Part shown: one piece after another, positions 14,673 to 20,222 of the stretch
Position numbering within the stretch: position 1 is the first letter of the stretch
How the letters are laid out: the number at the start of each line of letters is the position of its first letter
Virus record (IMG/VR): IMGVR_UViG_3300035698_004012
Coordinates: 1 to 25,076 of that record
DNA from: a virus
Length of the DNA: 25,076 bases
Reading direction: 5' to 3' (one strand)
Notes under the pieces: model-generated
Databases searched by the model: none
Seen by the model: the letters and a program-made list of their open reading frames with translations, nothing else
Told to the model about the DNA's origin: nothing
Program-made: the position numbers and the translations under genes

Positions 14673-16565
14673 ATGATCACCCCGTTCGCCTTCACAGAAG
14701 CTGATCAAGCCCCTGACCCAGCCCTTCATGGGGGCAAGGGTGCTGGCCTTCTGGGCATGGCTCAAGCGGGCCTGCCCGTGCCGGAAGCCCTGATACTGAC
14801 CACGGCGGCGTGGAAGCACTATCGCGAAACCGGCGAATTACTGGCCTCGCTTGAGGCGGCGATCAACACCATCCTTGACGATCATACCGAAAGCATGTTC
14901 AGCGTCCGCTCCGGTGCCCCTATCTCCATGCCGGGGATGATGGACACCGTTCTGAACGTGGGCGTCACCGACGAACTGGATGCCATGTATCCGGGGGCGA
15001 TGCGCCGCTATGTGACCTCGTGGCTTGGCATTGTGCACCGGGTGCCCAAAGAGCGCGTTGATGAACTGGTGGAACTTGTGAACGCACGTTCACAGGGGCA
15101 CTCCGGCAAGTTCCGCAAACTCCTGATGGGCGTGGTCCAGCACAGCGAAAACGTCTCCATCCCGGACACCCGCTACGATCAGGTCGTGGCCTGCGTCAAG
15201 TCGGTGTTCGATAGCTGGGATACACCGCGCGCCAAGGCATATCGCGCCATGCACAACATCCCAGACGACATGGGCACCGCCTGCGTCATTCAGCGGATGG
15301 TAATGGGCACCGCCGCTGGCCTGTCCGGTTCGGGCGTCATGTTCAGCCGTGACCCGGCCACCGGCGAGAACAAGGTGCGCGGCGAGTTCGCGGAGCAGGC
15401 ACAGGGTGAGGAAGTGGTGTCGGGCGAAATCACCCCGGCCAACATTGACGACCTCATGGACTTCAACGACAAAGAGAAATGCCAACTGCATCAGGCGTTG
15501 CAGGTGTTGGCCATCAATCTGGAAACCACCTATGGTGATGTTCAGGATGTAGAGTTCACCGTCGAGAGCGGGTTACTATATGTCCTGCAAACGCGGGTCG
15601 CCAAGATGAGCGCCCGCGCCCGCGTAGTGACCGCATGTGAACTGGCCAAGAACAACTTCCCGGAAGAACCGAAGCAACAGCTTCACTACCTCCGACAGCG
15701 CGTGAGCAAGGGCACAGTGGCCAAGACGCGCGTTCCGGTGGTCAAGACCAGCAAGGATGCTGATGGCGCTGGACTGGCCGCGTCTCCGGGCGCTGTGTCG
15801 GGCCGGGTGGTGTTTCGCTCCACCCCCGCGCACAAGGTGGACAAGGATTGCATCCTAGTGGCCGAGGACACACAGCCCGAAGACTTCCCCATCATGGCGA
15901 AGTCCGGGGCGATCTGGACGGCCAAGGGCGGCTTCACCTGTCACTCCGCCGTGGTGGCGCGCGGCATCGGGGTTCCCGCCGTGGTGGGCTGCGAGGGCCT
16001 GACCTTAACCAATCAGGGCAAGCCCGGATACGAACAGGTGATCACTCCAAGCGGTATTATGCTGGTAGAGGGCGACATCATCACACTGGACGGCACGTCC
16101 GGTCAGGTGTGGGTGGGGGAACACGAGGTAGAGGCGGAAAGCCCTACCCGTGAACTCTACAATCTGCTTCACGAACTGGTGCAGTCCGAAGTCGTGGACA
16201 TCCCGGCCACCGTCTATTATCGCGACAGCGGCCTTGGTCAGAACGTGGTTCTTCCCATAGACCCGGCGGATCACGCCGCCCTTGAGCGCCAGCTTTCCCG
16301 CGCCGAGGCCATGAAGGCCAAGGGCAACAACGTGGCGGTGGCCTTTGAGTTCCAAGGGCTTGGAGAGGACATGTTCGCGCCCTCCCTGTCCGCCACCTTT
16401 GCCGAGTTGGCCGAGCATTATAGCGCGGACTTCAAGGGCCTGACGGTCCTGTATGGGGTGCCGATGGAATTGCAAGACAGCGTGTCAGAGGCTCTGGGCT
16501 GCATCATCAACAAAGAGAAGGTAAACGTGCTGGACCTTCTCGACTTGCTTGACCAGCCGTCGTAG
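14673..16565 (+). CDS. Pyruvate-phosphate-dikinase-like protein lacking the PEP/pyruvate domain
   Basis: A 630-aa protein. Residues ~18-40 (GGKGAGLLGMAQAGLPVPE) and ~76-95 (FSVRSGAPISMPGMMDTVLN, with Arg79) are hallmark PPDK ATP-grasp motifs. GTAAGLSGSGVMFSRDPATGE follows. The swivelling phosphohistidine domain holds TAKGGFTCHSAVVARG with His424. PPDK (about 870 aa) continues with a PEP/pyruvate TIM barrel; here the last ~140 residues are unrelated and I do not recognise them. It can plausibly autophosphorylate His from ATP, but the acceptor is unknown. The start is ATG at 14673 behind TTGGAGA; an upstream in-frame GTG (14634) lies in the promoter. Palindrome copy 4 is inside. Confidence 0.85.
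   Translation: MITPFAFTEADQAPDPALHGGKGAGLLGMAQAGLPVPEALILTTAAWKHYRETGELLASLEAAINTILDDHTESMFSVRSGAPISMPGMMDTVLNVGVTDELDAMYPGAMRRYVTSWLGIVHRVPKERVDELVELVNARSQGHSGKFRKLLMGVVQHSENVSIPDTRYDQVVACVKSVFDSWDTPRAKAYRAMHNIPDDMGTACVIQRMVMGTAAGLSGSGVMFSRDPATGENKVRGEFAEQAQGEEVVSGEITPANIDDLMDFNDKEKCQLHQALQVLAINLETTYGDVQDVEFTVESGLLYVLQTRVAKMSARARVVTACELAKNNFPEEPKQQLHYLRQRVSKGTVAKTRVPVVKTSKDADGAGLAASPGAVSGRVVFRSTPAHKVDKDCILVAEDTQPEDFPIMAKSGAIWTAKGGFTCHSAVVARGIGVPAVVGCEGLTLTNQGKPGYEQVITPSGIMLVEGDIITLDGTSGQVWVGEHEVEAESPTRELYNLLHELVQSEVVDIPATVYYRDSGLGQNVVLPIDPADHAALERQLSRAEAMKAKGNNVAVAFEFQGLGEDMFAPSLSATFAELAEHYSADFKGLTVLYGVPMELQDSVSEALGCIINKEKVNVLDLLDLLDQPS
15078..15093. repeat. Dispersed palindrome copy 4 (perfect arms)
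   Basis: GTGAACGCACGTTCAC: 7-bp perfect arms with a CA centre, identical to copy 5, in the dikinase gene. Confidence 0.75.
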
Positions 16566-16583
16566 TGACGGCAATGGGGGTAC

Positions 16584-16856
16584 ATGTTCATAATCACAGC
16601 ATACGAGGGGCAGGTTATCAGAGTGGGCGACCGCCTGCTCCGCGTGGGGCACCTGCGTTCCCCCGGCGTGGTGGAGTTGCAGGCGGACGGGGAAGCCGAT
16701 CATTTTCTGGTAAGCGCAGATCGAAAGACCGAAGTGTTCCCGGAAGTGTTCCTTGCCATAGAGCGCAACCTGCACATGTCCAACCGCGTGAAGTTTTTGT
16801 TCGAGGCACCCCGAATCATTCGCATCCGGGAATTGCCCCATGACCCAAGCCTATGA
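16584..16856 (+). CDS. Small beta-rich protein with CsrA-like features
   Basis: A 90-aa protein behind GGGGG and ATG. The start (MFIITAYEGQVIRVGDRLLRV) resembles CsrA strands 1-2 (LILTRRVGE..IGD). The end (NRVKFLFEAPRIIRIRE) resembles the CsrA signature RVRLGIEAPREVPVHRE, with about 35 extra residues between the two. If real it would be an RNA-binding translational regulator. A chance barrel resemblance is possible. A frame-shifted ORF over the same bases (16565-16843) is rejected because its product is low-complexity. It overlaps the next gene by 17 bp. Confidence 0.6.
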   Translation: MFIITAYEGQVIRVGDRLLRVGHLRSPGVVELQADGEADHFLVSADRKTEVFPEVFLAIERNLHMSNRVKFLFEAPRIIRIRELPHDPSL

Positions 16857-17217
16857 GATAACCGTAAGCGACAACGCTATCCGTCAAGGTCGCGCCTGTG
16901 GCCTGTTCAACGATACAGAGGCAAGGGTCCGGGGCCTTGCCCGCGTGGCCATGCCGACAAAGCATCCCGCCGGGAACCGGGCCTATGGGCCTTTCGTGCT
17001 GCACATGCGGGGCGGACAGGTGGTGTCCATCACAATGGTGGGACCACGCCCTACGGACGCCCGCCCGGTGACTGAGTGCCGCGTGTGCGCGGGCCTGATG
17101 ATCCGCCGGTTCACTACCACGATTGACGGGAAGGAGGGCACAGCCTCCCGACCTTGCCCTCGGGCCTTTGACCCTTCGCAACCCCTGTGCGACACCATCC
17201 TACGGAGACAGCCATGA
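16840..17217 (+). CDS. Four-cysteine, possible zinc-binding protein, 125 aa
   Basis: Not recognised. Cysteines at 80 and 83 (ECRVCAG) and at 106 and 117 could bind one zinc ion. Residues ~45-68 (AYGPFVLHMRGGQVVSITMVG) look like two strands. It may be a small nucleic-acid-binding or regulatory protein. It overlaps the genes on both sides (17 bp upstream, ATGA downstream), so it is probably translated with the phosphatase that follows. Confidence 0.6.
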   Translation: MTQAYEITVSDNAIRQGRACGLFNDTEARVRGLARVAMPTKHPAGNRAYGPFVLHMRGGQVVSITMVGPRPTDARPVTECRVCAGLMIRRFTTTIDGKEGTASRPCPRAFDPSQPLCDTILRRQP

Positions 17218-17768
17218 TCAAGACAATCCCCATCTTCCTGCCCGGTGACCGGGTGGCCTACATCACAGCGGGGCCTACCAAGGAACTCCCCGACGACCAC
17301 ATGCTGATCAGGTGCGCGGCGGAAATCCCGGTGGCACCGGACCGCGTGGCCTTCGACATCAGCACCGGCGACTTCATGCCCTTTGACGAGGACAGGCTGA
17401 TCGAGACAGTCCCGGACATCATCGAGTGGCTTGGCGATGAAACCCGTAAGCCTCTCTATGCCGGGTGCATGGGCGGCACAGGCCGCACCGGAACGATCCT
17501 TGCCATACTGGTGGCACAGCACCCCGGAATGACCAGCGATAACGCCATCAAATACATCCGGCAAATCTACAAGCCCCACGCGGTTGAGACGAGGGAGCAG
17601 GCCGAGCAGGTCTGTCGCCTGACGTATGTGACCCCTGTACCGGAACTGCCCGAACTGGACCTCACGGGGCTTGCGGCGGTGTGGGGCGAACCCGGCGGGC
17701 CTGAGCAACCCATGGAACCTCGCAAGGGGTGGCTCGACCGCATCCGGGAGTGGTTTTTACCCGGTTGA
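17214..17768 (+). CDS. Dual-specificity/tyrosine phosphatase-like protein 1
   Basis: A 184-aa protein with the cysteine-phosphatase loop AGCMGGTGRTG: nucleophile Cys85 and Arg91 in CX5R. The residue before Cys is Gly, not the usual His. An upstream acidic loop (DISTGDFMPFDED, residues ~45-57) may supply the general acid. The helix after the P-loop and IKYIRQIYKPHAVETREQ match the sister protein at 18786, so the two are paralogues. GGAG precedes the ATG at 17214 (ATGA overlap); an in-frame GTG at 17187 is less likely. The TGA lies inside promoter P6. The substrate may be a phosphoprotein or phospho-metabolite. Confidence 0.78.
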   Translation: MIKTIPIFLPGDRVAYITAGPTKELPDDHMLIRCAAEIPVAPDRVAFDISTGDFMPFDEDRLIETVPDIIEWLGDETRKPLYAGCMGGTGRTGTILAILVAQHPGMTSDNAIKYIRQIYKPHAVETREQAEQVCRLTYVTPVPELPELDLTGLAAVWGEPGGPEQPMEPRKGWLDRIREWFLPG

Positions 17769-17793
17769 CAAACGCGGGGCAGGCGTATATTCT
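17765..17793 (+). promoter_or_regulatory. Promoter P6 (GTTGACAAAC family)
   Basis: TTGACA at 17765-17770 and TATTCT at 17788-17793 are 17 bp apart; the upstream TGA stop lies within the -35. The leader contains ACCTTGGAGA as in P5 and P7. Confidence 0.75.
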
Positions 17794-17823
17794 GCCCCTA
17801 GTGACCTACCTTGGAGACGGCCA

Positions 17824-18789
17824 ATGCCCACCACCCTAGACTATTTCAAGAGCCACCCCTTGCGCGTAGCCAAGAACCAGCGCGCCGTCCCTATACACAT
17901 GGTTCGACAGGCCGAGAAGCAATCCGTGATGGAGGATGAGTTGCACCCCACCACCGGAGCCTTCATCCACTATGGCGGCGTCGAACTTGCTGACATGCTG
18001 GTGATCACCGCCCCCGCCCTGTCTCAGTCCGAATTGGATAAGCTGGCGATGCTCTGGTATAAATCCTGTGGCCGGGTGGCGAAGCAACTCCTGTTCTACA
18101 CATGGCAGATCATCGCCAAGGAACTGCGTCACGGGTCGTCCAACATGACCAGCAAGGCGTTCTCCGGGACCAATACCGACCCCGAAATCCTCGCCGCCGT
18201 TCACGCTGTGACCAGTGGGGGTTCCTACATGGGCCACGTCGATGCCATAGGACACAAGCCGGTCGGCCTGTGGGTCGATGCGGTCGAGCGCCACTTCCGG
18301 CACGGGGGATGGGGCGGGGCCTACGGCGGCAAGAAGTGGGCGGACATCGCGGTGGTGTTCCAGCAATACATAGACGGCACGGCCTCCGCCATGCTCGCCG
18401 CCGACCGGGCTTGGACGCTGGTTCACAACACTGGCCCGATCTTCAACAAAGGATTTTACTTCAAGCTGCATGACGGCAACCTTGCGCAAATCCTGAACGC
18501 GCAAGCCGTGTCCAGCGTGTTTGATATGAAGGCCACCATCTACGGCTCTGACAAGTATCAGCATGAGGCTCTGGCAAACTTTATCGCCTTCTCCACTCTG
18601 GCAGAGGCCGCTATCCAGACCGTGAAGCCTGATTACAATATGGGTTCCACCGGCGGCGTGACCAGCGACGGGCAGAAGGGCCTTGCCATGGCCCATTCCA
18701 TAGCTGGGGATGAAGGCCCCGCCGGGACGACCACCAAGACCCTTGGGCCTATCAAGTTTTACTCCACGCAAGAAAGGCCGGCGGAATGA
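17824..18789 (+). CDS. Hypothetical phage protein between two phosphatases, 321 aa
   Basis: Not recognised. ATG at 17824 follows TTGGAGA; an in-frame extension to 17671 crosses promoter P6 and is rejected. The middle is helical (LAMLWYKSCGRVAKQLLFYTWQIIAKELRHG has a hydrophobic helix but no clear membrane span). A glycine-rich stretch HGGWGGAYGGKKWADIAVVFQQY and GFYFKLHDGNLAQILNAQA are distinctive. The C-terminus is Gly/Thr-rich and flexible. It is sandwiched between two paralogous phosphatases, which suggests a linked pathway, but its role is unknown. Confidence 0.65.
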   Translation: MPTTLDYFKSHPLRVAKNQRAVPIHMVRQAEKQSVMEDELHPTTGAFIHYGGVELADMLVITAPALSQSELDKLAMLWYKSCGRVAKQLLFYTWQIIAKELRHGSSNMTSKAFSGTNTDPEILAAVHAVTSGGSYMGHVDAIGHKPVGLWVDAVERHFRHGGWGGAYGGKKWADIAVVFQQYIDGTASAMLAADRAWTLVHNTGPIFNKGFYFKLHDGNLAQILNAQAVSSVFDMKATIYGSDKYQHEALANFIAFSTLAEAAIQTVKPDYNMGSTGGVTSDGQKGLAMAHSIAGDEGPAGTTTKTLGPIKFYSTQERPAE

Positions 18790-19415
18790 CAAAGCGGACA
18801 CGGGATGGGCGTACCAAGAGCGGTTCAATGCACACAACGGGGGCTATCGTGATCAAGGACAACGGAGACGACTTCTGGAACAACGGCGGGCAAGGGCCTG
18901 CACAGCGTTCCTTCACCAGCGAGAAATGCCACGAGAGCCATCCGGCCCTGAGCATCTACAGCGGCACCCTCTTGGGTGGGAATTGCCGGGACCACGAGCG
19001 GCACACGAGCGTGGACCTCTATGTGGCTCTGGATGCTGGTATGCGTCACCCCTACTTTGAGGAAGGGCAGTCGTGGCTCGACGCGCCGGTGTCGATCTAC
19101 TACCCCATCCAGAACATGGACATCCCCAAGAACGCCGACAAGTTCCGGGCGCTGGTCAAGCTGATCGCGGACGCGCTGGAAGGTGGCGCTACGGTGCATG
19201 TCGGCTGCATCGGGGGGCATGGCCGCACGGGGATGGTCCTTGCCGCCGTGGTGGCCTATACGGGCGTCTCAAAGGATGCCATCACCTATGTGCGCCAGAA
19301 CTATTGCAAGAAGGCGGTTGAGAGCCGTGCACAGGAAGGGTTCCTAGCGGCTCACTTCGGGTGCCCTTTGCCAGCGCACAACTCAAGGGTTGACAAACGC
19401 AAAGCGGGGTTCTAG
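18786..19415 (+). CDS. Dual-specificity/tyrosine phosphatase-like protein 2
   Basis: A 209-aa paralogue of the 17214 product. The P-loop is HVGCIGGHGRTG with Cys141 and Arg147 (CX5R); again Gly rather than His precedes Cys. The following segment (DAITYVRQNYCKKAVESRAQE) matches the sister protein residue by residue at many positions. An N-terminal ~60-residue extension has no counterpart there. DLYVALDAGM and QNMDIPKNADKFRALV lie where the general-acid loop would be. It overlaps the previous gene by ATGA, and its stop TAG (19413-19415) is the first half of the -10 box of promoter P7. Confidence 0.77.
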   Translation: MTKRTRDGRTKSGSMHTTGAIVIKDNGDDFWNNGGQGPAQRSFTSEKCHESHPALSIYSGTLLGGNCRDHERHTSVDLYVALDAGMRHPYFEEGQSWLDAPVSIYYPIQNMDIPKNADKFRALVKLIADALEGGATVHVGCIGGHGRTGMVLAAVVAYTGVSKDAITYVRQNYCKKAVESRAQEGFLAAHFGCPLPAHNSRVDKRKAGF

Positions 19416-19418
19416 TCT
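19390..19418 (+). promoter_or_regulatory. Promoter P7 (GTTGACAAAC family)
   Basis: TTGACA at 19390-19395 and TAGTCT at 19413-19418 are separated by 17 bp. Downstream, GACCACAACCTTGGAGA is identical to the P5 leader. The TAG stop of the preceding gene lies in the -10. Confidence 0.75.
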
Positions 19419-19447
19419 AGGAGGACCACAACCTTGGAGAAACCCTG

Positions 19448-20212
19448 ATGCCCATTAAATTTGTTGTCACCGGAGACGGCCCCACCCCTCTGGAAAAGAT
19501 GCAGGGACAGGTGCGCGATGCGTTGCACCTGCCCGCCACATCCATCGTTCTGGTCGCTATGTCCGAAACCTACATCCGGCATGGCGATCTGGAACTTACC
19601 CTCCCCATGGGCGCGGCAAGCGTCAAGAACAGCGCCGACTTCACGGACGTGCGGTCACAGATCATCAGCCTGTTCGCCGGGGTGTTCACTCATGGCACGG
19701 GCGACAAGTATGTGGCCGACACGGGCACCCTGAAAACGGTAGAGGCTGTAAACCCGAAGCCGGTCGGCCCCAAGTCTTACAGCGACATGAACGACGAGGA
19801 ATGGGTTCAGGCGGTGTCCTCCAAACTGTTCCCCGGTGCCCTGCCCCTGCACTCTGCCACTGAAATGCACCAGCCGGTCCTCGGAACCGGGAGCGGTTCG
19901 ATCTACAAGACCTGCTTCATCGGGCCGGAACTCAAGGTGGCGGCGCGGCTCAAGAAGTCCTCTGTATCCTTACGGGTGACCACGAACCTGAACACCGTGC
20001 CAGAGGGGCAGGTCCGGGCCATCTTTGAACGGCTGGGGGTGGTGAACGCTCACGCCGACCGCCTTACTTGCCACGCGCACATGTCAGGATCATACACAGC
20101 GGATACAGCCGGGGAATACCGCGCCCTGTTCGGGGCCTTCTACGCGGCGCTCCGGCCTTGGTTGACCTCGGGCTTCCCGGCTATAGCAAAGCTGGCCGAG
20201 GGTGTGAAATAA
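19448..20212 (+). CDS. Hypothetical phage protein, 254 aa
   Basis: Not recognised. TTGGAGA precedes the ATG. Residues ~1-85 are mixed alpha/beta (MPIKFVVTGDG, then SIVLVAMSETY). Residues ~125-190 include a Gly/Ser stretch GTGSGSIYKTC and FIGPELKVAARL. The C-terminal third has HADRLTCHAHMSGSYTADTAGEYRALFGAF, with clustered histidines around a cysteine that could bind metal. It is the only gene between promoter P7 and the polymerase, 10 bp away, so it may be expressed with replication functions. Confidence 0.65.
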   Translation: MPIKFVVTGDGPTPLEKMQGQVRDALHLPATSIVLVAMSETYIRHGDLELTLPMGAASVKNSADFTDVRSQIISLFAGVFTHGTGDKYVADTGTLKTVEAVNPKPVGPKSYSDMNDEEWVQAVSSKLFPGALPLHSATEMHQPVLGTGSGSIYKTCFIGPELKVAARLKKSSVSLRVTTNLNTVPEGQVRAIFERLGVVNAHADRLTCHAHMSGSYTADTAGEYRALFGAFYAALRPWLTSGFPAIAKLAEGVK

Positions 20213-20222
20213 GGGAGGCCCT

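Noticed and set aside
17671-17823. Upstream extension of the 17824 gene
   Set aside because: It overlaps the end of the phosphatase gene and crosses promoter P6; TTGGAGA supports the ATG at 17824.
19419-19447. AGGAGG plus TTG as a four-codon leader peptide before the 19448 gene
   Set aside because: AGGAGG falls between the -10 box and the expected start of transcription, so it would not be in the mRNA from P7.
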